From positions 2,163,501 to 2,227,500 of the forward strand of contig JAWRVZ010000112.1 in the NCBI GenBank assembly GCA_037043235.1: a stretch of DNA of 64,000 nucleotides. Reading direction: 5' to 3'. A program made the position numbers and the translations under genes. The number at the start of each line of letters is the position of its first letter. Position 1 is the stretch's first letter. The stretch is from Rhodeus uyekii. Taxonomy: Eukaryota > Chordata > Actinopteri > Cypriniformes > Acheilognathidae. Below are positions 10,961 to 22,673 of this stretch, piece by piece. The notes under the pieces were generated by a model. That model did not search any database, had not been told where the DNA came from, and saw only the letters and a program-made list of their open reading frames with translations.

Positions 10961-12165
10961 CCATTCCATTCATTGGTATCTAAACACACTTTTATCCACT
11001 TTTACAACATACAAACTCTGTTACCTTTAAACTGCAAAATACATTTTGTCAAGTGCCAATTAGCCTGAAAATTGTAACCAAAGCTACTCAGTGGATGAAA
11101 GCTTTTCCATTTTCTGTACAGACAATACAACCTTTGCTCACCATAATGAAGTGACAATTATTTTTACATTTATGTCCTTAACAAAAGGGGTATTTTCTAG
11201 AATATGCCAATTAACAGGAAAGGTAACCATAAGTAGTTAGGATGGAGGGGAACTTTGCCACATCAAATGAGAGAGAAGTTGGAGATTTATATAGGAGAAT
11301 TATACAGTGATGACGTAATTGGTTCATGTAATTAATGAATGACATGGCATTAGATTCTTCCTGGTAGAACCTGAGCTGAAGCTTTCATTTCCAGGGTCAT
11401 TTTTAATGTGGAATGATTACGCAATACCATATTGATCATAAGTACCAGCATGTTTGAATTGTAGAGATGGTATGTCTAAATATATCAGGTAAGATAAAAT
11501 GACATGAGTTTGAGTTCTAGAAATAGTTACATCTAGAAGATGTGTCTCTTGCTTCATTTGAACTGTCAAATCAGATGTTCTGATTCTCAGTGTGGAGTTT
11601 ATTCCATTATTTATGTGTAAAGATGTGAAGATTTTATAGATGGGGAAATGTGTAGGAGTTGGGAGCCAGGTGATGGTTTGATGATAGTTTGAAAGGAGCA
11701 GGGAGCTAGGCAGCCTTTGCCGGCTACTGACAGCTATGAGCAGACTCATAGCATGCAATAATTCTCATACGTTATATGATGATTAGTCTTGAAACTTACA
11801 CTCATGTATATAGAGGACTTGACTTTTAAATATTACAAATTTCTGGAGAGTTATGGTCATATAGGGTCAGATTTCCTAACAGCTTGTTCCAGCCCAAAGC
11901 TGCTTTTGTCTTTTTGTCAGGATTTACTAAAGACATGCAGTGAAAATACGTGTCTTATACCAAATTCTAATTTGCACTGCTCTTGGAAAACTGCTTTGGT
12001 GATCATGGAAATAATCTGGCTGCATTTGGGTTTTGTCAGGAACTGAATCGATCTTTAATCGAATCAAGTTTGCAAACATTTAGCACCCAATTGTGACTCG
12101 ACAGCCAACCCCTGTAACCAACCAATGAAAGTTTCTTCTACTATTTCTTTTTTCATATGTGAGGA
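10961..12165. other. non-coding interval
   Basis: AT-rich sequence with no frame, tandem array or repeat terminus that I could recognise. Confidence 0.5.
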
Positions 12166-12235
12166 CACAGTGTTATGCCATTCTCATGCTTTGTGGACTT
12201 GTCTTGTTTGTGTGAAATCTTATTTGTTTCTATGG

Positions 12236-12975
12236 TGTTACGTTGGACGTATTAATATTGTGTTTGTTCATTATTTAAGGAGTGGTGTTGGATTGTGTTC
12301 TCTTTTTCTCTCTCTCTTTTGCTCTTGTTTTCACTTGATAGGTTAATGACTATCACCTGTGTTCCATCAACCATGTTCTGATTGGTGCTTATCTTGTGGA
12401 AACCAGTATAAAGCTGCAAAGAAGACACTGAGGAAGGAGAGAGACAAACGCGACGCTTGAGAGTATTCTGCCCTCCAGTCCTAGAGGAGTAAGCGTGTTG
12501 AGCGCTTCTCTAGCGTTATTGAGTTACTAACAATGAGTTGTAGCATTTATTGAGTTGATTTCATTAAGTTAAGCATTTTTGGGTAATGTAGGGTGGAGGA
12601 TCCTTATCTTTTTCTCTTGTTTATTAATTATTTAGGGAGTAAGGGAAGGTATATGTATTTTATTTTCTTTCTTTTTGTGTATAGGTAATTTAAGGTTACT
12701 TTTCCCTTAGGTAGAGGTATTTTGATTTTTCTTTTGTTTGGGTCCTCCTCCTGAGGTAATTGTTTGTTTATATTGTACTTTATTTTGTTTGCTTATGTTA
12801 AACCCTATGTAAAAACAATAAACGGCACACATGCCATGTTTCTTTGAAAGTTTTATTGTTTAGTGGTTGTTGTTGCTCTGGGACTGGAGAGCTGAAGATC
12901 CTCAAAGTCTCTCTCTCAATTTAATTTGTTCGTCGCGCCCTATTTACCCCTAGATTAAAAGGGAGTGACGTAACA
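12236..12975 (+). mobile_element. solo LTR of a second family inserted in the 5' LTR, target duplication ATGG
   Basis: This 740-bp insert begins TGTTACGT and ends ACGTAACA, an 8-bp perfect terminal inverted repeat, with ATGG on both sides (12232-12235 and 12976-12979). The undisturbed 3' LTR reads GTTTCTATGGTGTCTAATTG and so shows the empty site. Inside are a TATA-like GTATAAAGC near 12410 and AATAAACGG near 12819. Loss of its own interior by LTR-LTR recombination is the usual explanation. Confidence 0.88.
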
Positions 12976-13173
12976 ATGGTGTCTAATTGGTTTATTGTGT
13001 TCAGGTGTCCCTGTTTAGCGTCCTCATTTCCTGTGTGTATACAGTATACCTGTTTTTCGTTCTTATTTTCGGTGTTACATGCTCCTGAGTTTTGCCATTA
13101 AAAGGTATTTGCATTAGTCATTGTCTTCGTCAGTTTCCTTCCAAGTTATCGTGACAGAATAACCGACCCTCTA

Positions 13174-13770
13174 GTGAGAAAAATCATGGACTCACCTATA
13201 CTGTGGATCCTATGCCTGTCCGTCTACCGAAGATGGGCTGAGCATATGGGCTGGAGGCTCGAGAATGTGGTTATGAGCAAAACGCCCCCAGAGTTCAAGT
13301 CGGCTGATGAGTTCACCCTAGAGACTGAGGGTAAGACTAACCTGAATCAAGGTCCAATGGATTCAACTCTCACCCATATCCCCACCCCCAAGTTCTCCTC
13401 GCCGGTTCCATCCGGGAATGTGGATATTCTGGTTCCCTCAGGAAATCTTCCGTCTAAGGTCCTGTCAGACTCCCTGGTCCCATCTTCCCTGCTGGTTACA
13501 GCCAGCCCCCTGGATCTGTTGTCCCAAATGGTGTCAGTGAAACTCTCGGTTTTGCCCTCACCGCTTGCTCCGTGCACTCCGTCAGCTCCACCTCGGGCTT
13601 CACTTCCACCAGCTCAGCGTGAGAGAGAGTCCCCGGCTGCACATAGGACCTCCAGTCCCAGGTCCCCATCTCGACCCATCAGCTTCAGCTCTGCAGGTCC
13701 TCATCGCCTCCATGGTCCATCTGCCCTGAGACTCCGCTGGACTCGCTTGTCTCTCCAGGTCGGCCTCTAA
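13174..13770 (+). pseudogene. gag-like or leader ORF remnant of the gypsy-type element
   Basis: An open frame of about 198 codons begins shortly after the 5' LTR and is rich in Pro and Ser. A second short frame follows at 13770-13973. Composition and position suggest decayed gag or leader sequence; no zinc knuckle, protease or RT motif is visible. It could equally be non-coding leader that happens to be open. Confidence 0.35.
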
Positions 13771-14451
13771 TGATCGTCACTCAGCCTCTGCCAAAGACTT
13801 CCGGGATTTTGGCGACGCCAAAACCCTCCAACCCTACAGTGTCATCAGGCTCCTCCCTTTCTCCGACCTTCCTGTCATCCTTACTCACCTCAGCGTCGTC
13901 CAAGTCAGGCAAATCCCCGTCAGCATCTCGGCCCCGCCAACCTGGAGCTCAGCCTCGGCCTTATCATCATTGAAGGTACCCTGGTTCGTCAGCCGCTCTG
14001 CTTCGCCGGTTCCTCCACACAGCTTGGTTCAGCCCCCGTCGATCAGCTCCTGGGATTCGCTCAAAGCTACACCCTGGCTCCTCCCACCGTGAGCAACAAC
14101 ATGAGGTTTTTTACCTTACTCTTCCGTGTTGACCTTATTGGTTTCCAGTCCTACGCCCACCTCCGAAGCCCCCTCCCTCCCTGGGGGGTGATGTTTTGCC
14201 ATTCTCATGCTTTGTGGACTTGTCTTGTTTGTGTTAGATCTCATTTGTTTCTATGGTGTCTAATTGGTTTATTGTGATCAGGTGTCGATGTTTAGCGTCC
14301 TCATTTCCTGTGTGTATATAGTATGCCTGTTTTCGTTCTTTCCTTCATTGGTTATTATTGGTGTTGCACGCTCCTGAGTTTTGCCATTAAAAAGTATTTG
14401 CGTTAGTCATCTGTCTACGTTAGTTTTCTTCGGAGTTATCGTGACACACAG

Positions 14452-16844
14452 AAGATACAATGGCAAAAACTTTCCATTGTAAGTGTCCGAGGAATGAATC
14501 AGCTTCTAATACATTGCAGAAAGCAAATAAAGAAAATTGTCACATACCACAATTTAGACTTGTGGTTCTTTTGCTACATTTTCTGTGGTATATAACTTTC
14601 TTAAAAAATTGAAAACAATACTTAATGTTCCAAAATAAATTTACAAATTGTGGTATTTGTTTGTAGTTGGTAAGATTTTTTGGTAAAAAACTTTTTTAAT
14701 GATCCACTGAAGATATTGTATTTACTAAAACTAACATTGCAAATACATGTCAACTATTAGAAATCAAAGTAATAGTAAACTGTCTGCTTAATATCTTCTA
14801 ACACTTTATTTTGTTGCTCCCACAACAGATATTCTACTGCATATTAGTAACTTTGCATCTACATGTCAACAGTTCTACTGATCGGCACAACTTTATCCTA
14901 ACATTGTACTAAAGTCTACAAATACTCTGATGAGAGTTGGTTGATATGTAGTTAGTAGAGAGTCTAAAGTGGACATTGAAAATAATAGATTTTCAATGTA
15001 ATGTAATAGATTTTTTTTAAATGTTTGTGAAAGTCTCTTATGCTCACCAATACTATATTGTTATTTGAAAGTTATTTTTTTGTATGATTTAAAAATGTCT
15101 TTACTGTCACTTTTGATCCTTTAATAAATCCGTGCTTAAGAACAATTGGTGTTTCAAGATCTTTGAATGTTTTTTTTTTTTGTGTGTTTTTAGAATTTTG
15201 TTATACGCTTTAAAGCATCTAATCATAGTAATCATACTAAAACACATAGTCTGTGTTCATAAAAGTGAGAAATCCTTTACATGTTCTGGGTGTATTCATT
15301 AGCACAAACATTCTGATTGCATGCGATTGCACCTTTTGTTTGAGAGTTTTGCACTGAGAATTTTCACTTTTTACCCAGTAGTAATCTGTTCCATTGTTTG
15401 TTTGTTTTTTGTTGGACTTTTTGCAATTTGAACACCTATCATTTGGTACCAAGTCAAGGCTAGAAATTCAGTGGGAAGTCTATTTTACTCTTCCCTAAGC
15501 ATTCTTTCTGAATTCATTCAGCGAATAATTGCAACATTAATATTGGCCCGTTTACTTGTTTATAAATTGGATAATTATATCATGGATGGCTGATTTCTAG
15601 TACCAAAGTGCTTCTAAAAATTAAAATCCTTTTATCTGTGATCCACCGCTGTGCTGTCAACTGTGAAGTCTTATTAAACCAATTTTGTTTATCTCACAGT
15701 GGTCAAAATGCAGGTTAGAACCAAACTGAACAGGGAAAGGTGGTTTTACTTTGAATAAGAGTTTTATGACACCAGTAAGTCCAACAGAATGCACCCTTAA
15801 ATATTTTCTTTTGCAATCCAAATCCTTTTTTTCTCATATACTAGAACTACAGTAGCATGCTGTATTCATTAGAAATAAATAGCATTAAGAAAAGTATAGG
15901 ACATTCAGGCCAATATTCAGGCCAACATTCAGGCTAATCGTGCCCACTTATTTTTTTTCTAAACCTTTAAAAGAATTATAAATGGTGCAGAAAGTTGATA
16001 AAATACTTCTATTATTTCTATCATTCGAATGATTAAAATGCCATTTGTGCGTTGTTGTTAAAGAGTGTACTTATAACTTATATATTAAGTTTCCTCAGTA
16101 TAACATTATTAAGACAGTAAATGAACCATGAGAGCAAGAATTATAATTCATTGTTAAGGAGCTATTTCCTCCGAGAACAAAACTCATTAGAATTTTAATT
16201 GCACATGGAGTGAACAAGGTCATCATTTGCCACTTTGTGCATGTATCCCGTGTTATTGCGTTTAGTGTAAGGTGTATCATTAAAATGCAAGCCTGTAAAC
16301 ACCCCACTGTGACCAGAAGCATGAGAATGACATTTATTATTATAAACAAATGTACTTTGCATAAACCTGTCAATAGTCCTCAGATTCAACCCACTGTTAA
16401 AGGTTGAGACTTTGTCTATTGATGTGGCGTAGGAGTCATGCTAGATATAAACAAAAGATAAATCACATCTAATGTCATACTGAAGCCGGACATAATAGAT
16501 CTTGCCAATATTGATAATTTATGACTATAACTGTTATGCTATTTTAATCTTTGTTTTTTATTCTATTTATTTCACATTCTGTTTCTCATGTTTGCTGTAC
16601 ATTGCACTGTAGGTGGTAATTGAGCTTCATTGTGCAGCGTAGGTAGTTCAGTACTGTCTTTGATCTGTGAGCTCCAGTTAGATATAAAAACACTTGAATT
16701 TTGAACCTAATCCATGGCTAAAATCAAAGACACATTACTAAGCTGATTATTTACAGATGGTCTTTCTGATCTTTGACATCAGTGTGAAAAAGTAAAATAA
16801 TAAAATCAAATATTATACAAATACGATTGAACAATCCATTAACA
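14452..16844. other. non-coding interval
   Basis: AT-rich sequence without a supported gene. A small 12-bp tandem triplicate (ATTCAGGCCAAT-like) lies at 15902-15939. Otherwise nothing was recognised. Confidence 0.5.
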
Positions 16845-18530
16845 TCTCAGGTTACACATGTAACTATGGTTCCCAGAGAATAGGGGTTGCTATGGGGAAT
16901 GCTTACGGCATTACTGGTGTTCAAAGCATGAGTCTATACATGATAATGAACTTGACATTGGCAGGTAGCATTCTCACTGGCGCCACTGTGAGTATAAAAG
17001 CACACCTGTGCACTTGATGTCTGAAGGATACGTGTGCAGGAAGCATGTCAAAGGCCTTAAGCTACGCATCCTCCTGTTCTTAATTCTCAGGGAACCATGG
17101 TTACATTCATATACTGAGACATTCCCTTTCGAAAGGGAACTTGTGCTATATCCCTTATGGGTTGTTATGGGAAATGGAATGCCAACGCCAGAGGTGTAAG
17201 AGCCCTTTTGGGTGAGCTAAGTCAAAGAACTCGAAGGAGTTCATCCCTAAGTTGCACCAGCAATAATCATAGATCAGAGCTCCTCAGTAATGGAGGGACA
17301 ACGAGAGAAAGCCTAACTGTGCTCATATTCAGCCAGCGTCCAAAGAGGCTCAAAGAGAGGCTAACACTCAGAACATGAGTTTTAATGCAGCCCTGAAGAG
17401 TGGAGGCATGAAAAAGGGAGGCCTAGTTAACACTCTAGTTAACTCCTGGGCAATACAGAATAAAAAAATAAAAAAGCTAAGCTCAGTTGAAGCTTCACAG
17501 AGTGGCCTCAATACATCAACTCTCAAAACGAGAGGAGACTTAACAAATCACCACACTTTAATTCAGTAGTCAGGGAGCCTCCAAGAGGCCCTAACAACCC
17601 TACTACCTTGTCGAACTTTAGGAGTGGAGGCCTCCATAAATATAACTCTCTTTAGCGAGAGGAGGCCTCACAACCCTCGCAAGTAGCCACGAAGGCTCAC
17701 ATAGAGACTAAAAAATTGGGAGCGTAGGCCTCAGCAAGATGACTCTCTCGAGAGGAGACCTAACCACATCCTTACACTCAGGATATATTGCAAGGAGGCT
17801 TCCTAGAGAGCCTGCAACTCTCAATTGCTATCCTAGAAGAGATAAGGGGAGCGGAGGCCTCAATATGCCAATTCTCAGCGAAAAGAAGCCTAACAATGCA
17901 CACAGTAATTTCAGTTTTTTTCTAGAACGACATGACCACAACTTAGAACCAAAACAAACTTGGAGGACTGAGGCCTATTGAGGTCATCCAAAGCTGGTCG
18001 GGGAGGCCTCTAGAGGGCCATGCAAACCTGACACTAAAATATTTGTATCTGGGGCTCAAGCCAAACTAGATGCACCAGAGGACACTCAAGAAGGAGAGCA
18101 TACAACTCAATGCTACAGCCAAGCTAATTCCCTCACTACATTCTACTCCCAAGGCAGCCCAAAGGAGGCTCAAAGGGTGCCTGCAACTTATAAATGTAAA
18201 GCAGTAGAGCTCTGTATGCCTACTCTGAATTTCGAACCATCAGTAAGGCAGAAGTAGAAATAAAATTGCACTGCCAAAACATCATAGACCTTCAAGAGGT
18301 CCGCCTGGCAAGCCTGCAGCTTCTATACTTCTCTGTAACCTTAGTTCCCTGAATAAAATACCATGCCATGCCATACTCCATACATGCCTGTAAATGTCTT
18401 GCTTCAGGGTTTCAGAAGCTAGCACTTTTTTCAGATGTGCTTTAGAGTTTTCTGGTTGATTACACTCGCCTATGATGTTCTGTCATGACATTGGACTGAT
18501 AAGGAAACTAAGGTTACATACTTTAGGGGA
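16845..18530. mobile_element. EnSpm-like cyprinid repeat with internal degenerate minisatellite
   Basis: The words GTAACTATGGTTCCCAGAGA near 16860 and CAGGGAACCATGGTTACA near 17088 are inverted relatives. TAACCTTAGTTCCCTGAA near 18337 and GGAAACTAAGGTTACA near 18500 repeat the theme. The palindrome GTTCCC/GGGAAC also recurs near 17130. Between about 17300 and 18000 units of roughly 100-130 bp recur, each with a GGAGGCCTCA-like word followed by ACTCTC...CGAGAGGAGRCCTAAC and GAGAGCCTGCAACTCTC. Terminal GGTTCCCTGAG-type words and internal minisatellites remind me of cyprinid EnSpm/CACTA non-autonomous elements. The class assignment is tentative. Confidence 0.5.
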
Positions 18531-19046
18531 TTTACAGTTAAGACCCGAGGACCAGATATGTTGAATGAAGACCAGGAGTCAGAAGTGCAGTCAATAGAAT
18601 AATTTTTTGTGAAGTTTCGTTTGCAGTTTCATCAGCAGAAGCCAGCTTCAGATCTCACAAGGAGTTAATAGGCCGCCCCACACACAATAACATTATTACA
18701 GCAATTATACTCTAACAGAGGGTACTTACTACGTCAATGATGATGGTTAAATGATTCTGGTTGGCTAAGAATGAAAGAAAGATAAACAAATCTTGTAATT
18801 TTCCACACAAGAGTGAAGCATTTCTTTGTTGATCACATGGTTGACGGGTAGTGATCTTCCATGTGGCTTGTCGAGAACAAGTCATTCTGTGTCCTTATGG
18901 TGCCAGTTAATCACTTCACCAGTACAGATCATATTAACACACACACAGATACACAGCTTCTCCAAGCTTCTCTGAACTCAGCTCAGGCTCCAACTATCAA
19001 CCCAAAACATATAAGCGGCAATAATGAATAACTGTGTTTCTGATTG
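18531..19046. other. non-coding interval before the hAT element
   Basis: No gene. The sequence is moderately complex with a short ACACACAC tract near 18930. The host sequence resumes after the hAT insertion at 19818. Confidence 0.45.
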
Positions 19047-19054
19047 GTCTAGCT

Positions 19055-19809
19055 CAGGGGTGGGCAAACTACGGCCCGCGGGCCATATCCTCCCGTTGGG
19101 CTTTTTAATCCGGCCCGCCAAACTTGCCGAACCTGTATTAATCCTCCTTCATTTTACAATTCCCTGTAATGTCACTCTGTAGTGGCTGCAAGCGGCAGTG
19201 GCGCTGAAGCTGTGGCGGAGAGTAGGCGTGTGTCGCAAACCCCTCTACACCCCCCTTTATGGCACAAATTCCGTGCTAAAAAGGAACGAGCGCAAAACTG
19301 ATATTTGTGCGTACGGAAATTACACCCGCGAGCGGAAAACAGAGCTACACGTAAATACGGGTATCCGCGAGCTCATTTTAATCTGCGCGCACGAACATTC
19401 ACCCGCTCTCGACTGCTATTTTTGCTCGCGCGAGCACTTTTATTTTTGTCAGTCATGGGGCGGGGCTTGCTCTTGTAATAGTAACATCAAACGTCATTGG
19501 TTAGTTCCCTTTTTTCCCTTTGAGGTCAGTTGTGATTGGACGCCTGTGATTGTCAATCTAGAGCTGAGGCAAATATATGATTCAGTCACATTGCATATTA
19601 TGTTTGTTTCTGTCAATTAAATTGTATTAATATTGCTTTTTTTGTAATTTCACGTGTCCCAGTCGAGTGATTTAAGACCAAACTATACTTTATACAGGTT
19701 TTCTAGGATTTCTTATAAGGAAATGCACAGGTACGACCTTCACCCCGGCCCCTCTGTCAATTTTAAGAAACCAATGTGGCCCGCGAGACAAATAGTTTGC
19801 CCACCCCTG
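19055..19809. mobile_element. non-autonomous hAT (Charlie-type) element with 8-bp duplication GTCTAGCT
   Basis: The left end is CAGGGGTGGGCAAACTA and the right end TAGTTTGCCCACCCCTG, a 17-bp perfect inverted repeat, with subterminal GCGGGCCA and TGGCCCGCG also inverted. GTCTAGCT is present on both sides (19047-19054 and 19810-19817), the 8-bp duplication expected of hAT. The CAGGGGTGGGCAAAC terminus is typical of vertebrate Charlie-like hATs. The interior is GC- and CpG-rich and contains a 140-codon open frame (19198-19620) with no recognisable domain, which I treat as chance. Confidence 0.92.
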
Positions 19810-19817
19810 GTCTAGCT

Positions 19818-20842
19818 ACTACACATACTGTATACAGATAGGATAGACTTATTGCATGTGTGCACCTGATTTTCCATCCTGTTTAACATAACTGATGTGT
19901 TTGTACGAAACAAAAGCAAACAAACCAAAAAACTAAAGAGGCTCTGCAAGATGCTTTAGGCAAAAAGTTAATCGTTAATCGTTAATCTGTTGTTAAAGTA
20001 GGGTGACCAGGCTTCCCATTTTCCTGACGTATTAGGAAGAAAATTATCAGTATATTTGATCCTAACTTTCGGGCTTAAAGTGACAGCAGCCTAAAATACC
20101 TGTCTGTGTGAATAATATAATCAAACAACAAATATGTACAAAAAAAGTATACGTGTTAAATAAAAACTGACTTCATTGAATTTGTAGCTGTATCATATTT
20201 TTTCTTTTGTTTGTAATTAGCTTAGTTTTTTTTTAAATATATATAACCAAAACAAAATAGTAAGGATATATAATGTTGGAAGAACGAGAAATCTCGTCAT
20301 GCTATATTGAAGGCAGATCAAAATCCTGCTGTGCTACAAGTGTACCTCCATATCCCACAGTGCTTTCTGATATTGATATCTTGGTTTAGGTTAAAAGGCT
20401 TACCTGCTTGAGTTGGGAGGCGATGCTCCAGTTAAATGATGTTATCATGTCTGCACCTAGAGATTTGCTCACTGGTCTTTGAAGTGTGGTATATTTGTGA
20501 AGCATTGCAGTGAGTTTAGCTTCAAAAGCCCTTTTAGCACCTCACTGCCATGTTGTTCCTTTGATGTGCCTGTAAGTGTGCCCACCCTTGGGGCTTATTT
20601 TAACCCTCTATCTGCTGTGCAGCTTCTTCATTGCATGTCTGCTTTTAAATTCTCTCTGCCCTCATTTTCTCTCAATGTCACTAATTTATCTTCATATTTA
20701 TATTTAAATAATTTGAAATAAATGCTATGAATTTAATGTACAACATATAATTAAAATAAGTATTCTACATTTAGAATTTGAATTCTGTTTTTGTGCGTTT
20801 TACTTAATGTTACAGAATCAAATCCATGCTTATGTTAAACAA

Positions 20843-20845
<3 letters not shown>
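19818..20845. other. non-coding interval
   Basis: AT-rich sequence with no supported gene or repeat boundary. Confidence 0.5.

Positions 20846-20930
<85 letters not shown>
20846..20930. repeat. (TA)n microsatellite
   Basis: About 42 uninterrupted TA units, followed by imperfect TATTATAT and a short ATT run at about 20950-20965. The predicted Tyr/Ile-repeat frame over it is not a gene. Confidence 0.95.
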
Positions 20931-20935
<5 letters not shown>

Positions 20936-20965
20936 TATATACAACGCTATTATTATTATTATTAT

Positions 20966-22673
20966 AACTCCATTTTGTTTATTTTTTATTTAGGTTTAGT
21001 TTTTTAGTACTTCAACTTTAAACTGGGAAATGTCAAAAAGAGAAATTCTATCTTGGCAGCTAGCTAAAATAAATATTAATGTTAATTATAACAATAGATT
21101 ATAAAACCTTTCTTCCTCTGACATAAACGTTATAAGTATGATTGGTGGTGATTCTTTCATTTAATGATGAAAGACTGTAGAGTTTGTTTCAGAGTGTCAT
21201 ACATTATAATATACATTATTCTCTATAATAAACATTATTCTCTTAACCAACACTGTTCAGTGTTATAAATAGGATTCAATTGTATTTCATTCCATTACAG
21301 CTATGCACTGTTAATTTATTCAGAAAATAATTGATTTTGACACTTTTACTTTTTATACAAAATGCATTATAAAGGTATTCATAATACCTTTATATAATAA
21401 TATATTATAATAATATTATAATGCTTTATATACTTATATATTGTATTACAATATTTGCAGATTCTTACATCAGAAATTGGTTGTCATGTTTAATACATTG
21501 TACTCCCTAAAGGCATAACATACTGTATTATAATGTATTAAAATCAAGGTTAGAATTATTCATGAGATTAAACAATGCATTATAAGGTGCGTGGCTAGGA
21601 ATAATAATTGCATGAAAAATACTTTTATAATCAATTATATATAAAAGCTTTAAGTAAAATGTTAAAATGTGTCTTGTTAACGGATTAGGGAGACCAACAC
21701 ATGCAAATACTGAATGTATTATGGCTTTGAAATATACAATTCCATTAGTGTCAAACAATACATTTAAATATCTTCTTAAACTTGTACCACTGCTCTTAGA
21801 TCCTAATCATGAATGTGCAGAAAAGTAATTATACTGTCGCAAGCATATAATTTTCATGTAGTACATTTTAAGTGTAGTAATCCAATTCAGAAATGTACTT
21901 AATCTAGATATTATCCACATTTGACATGGAGTTTATTTTTATTTTTTGGATTAAATAGTACTATAGTGGCATCATGTAGCTTATAGATTGAAAATGTATC
22001 AGTTTGAACCATTGATGCACATTCAACTTTCTTTCCTGACACCATCCTCTATCGTGTGAGATAGCACTTGATGTGCTCTGATTGCCTGAACATCTCTTAT
22101 GTTTCTCATTGAGTCGGTTTTGTGTCCAGCATTTCCCTTCAAGAATCAATAAACATCTAACTATAGAATGAATGCAAGGGATAAATCAATCATCTTACCT
22201 GTCATTACTTGGTGTTCACATTAATGTCACCATGGATTGTGTGGAAGGAAAGAGATGCAAGGAGGTAGTGTGATCATGTTGAACTCTTTTAGCAATAGAA
22301 AGCAGTGCCTGTGTGACCTTTAACCGAGATGCAAGTTGTGGCAGCTGTGAAGGGCAGTTCAGACTTGTTAAGGCTTAGCTTGAGGTGATGAGTCGATATA
22401 TGTTGAAGTCTGGGCTGAGATGTTCTCACAGAAGTATGTTGCTGACAGAAAACAATTAAATCATGATGAAATGATGATAGAATAACCAAGTGATTTGATA
22501 TGAACAGTGAAGTGGCCAAGACAACATTCCCTTGAGGCACCAATGGATGCAAGGTAGACCATTCCAGCTGACTTTGCCTGTTGTTCAAGTAGAATAAAAA
22601 AAAAGAAATTCGCAGATCCAGAAATGCTCTTTGACAGGATACCAGGGTACAGCACACATCATTATAACAAATA
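20966..22673. other. non-coding interval
   Basis: AT-rich intergenic sequence. Several short frames exist but none has a recognisable domain. A cluster of ATAATATATTATAATAA-type words lies near 21395-21420. Confidence 0.5.

Larger units (their letters stand above)
12171..14446 (+). mobile_element. degenerate gypsy-type LTR element with both LTRs, 5-bp target duplication CACAG
   Basis: The two LTRs share TGTTWTGCCATTCTCATGCT at the start and GTTATCGTGACA at the end. The 5' LTR is 12171-13156 (about 242 bp once the nested LTR and its duplication are removed) and the 3' LTR is 14192-14446 (255 bp). The element is flanked by CACAG at 12166-12170 and 14447-14451. The interior is only about 1 kb, starts AGAATAACCGACCC after the LTR and ends in a G-rich tract CTGGGGGGTGA before the 3' LTR. 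No protease, RT or integrase is present, so it is a deletion derivative or a non-autonomous member. Confidence 0.85.

Noticed and set aside
13770..13973. Second coding gene in the 12-14 kb gypsy-type element
   Set aside because: Short Ser/Pro-rich frame without motifs, in the leader of a non-autonomous element.
19198..19620. 140-codon frame in the hAT element as a gene
   Set aside because: No recognisable domain; GC-rich sequence lowers stop frequency; lies within a non-autonomous element.
20807..21007. Tyr/Ile-repeat frame, and similar Phe/Ser-repeat frames at 60825-61278
   Set aside because: They are translations of (TA)n and (TTTC)n microsatellites.
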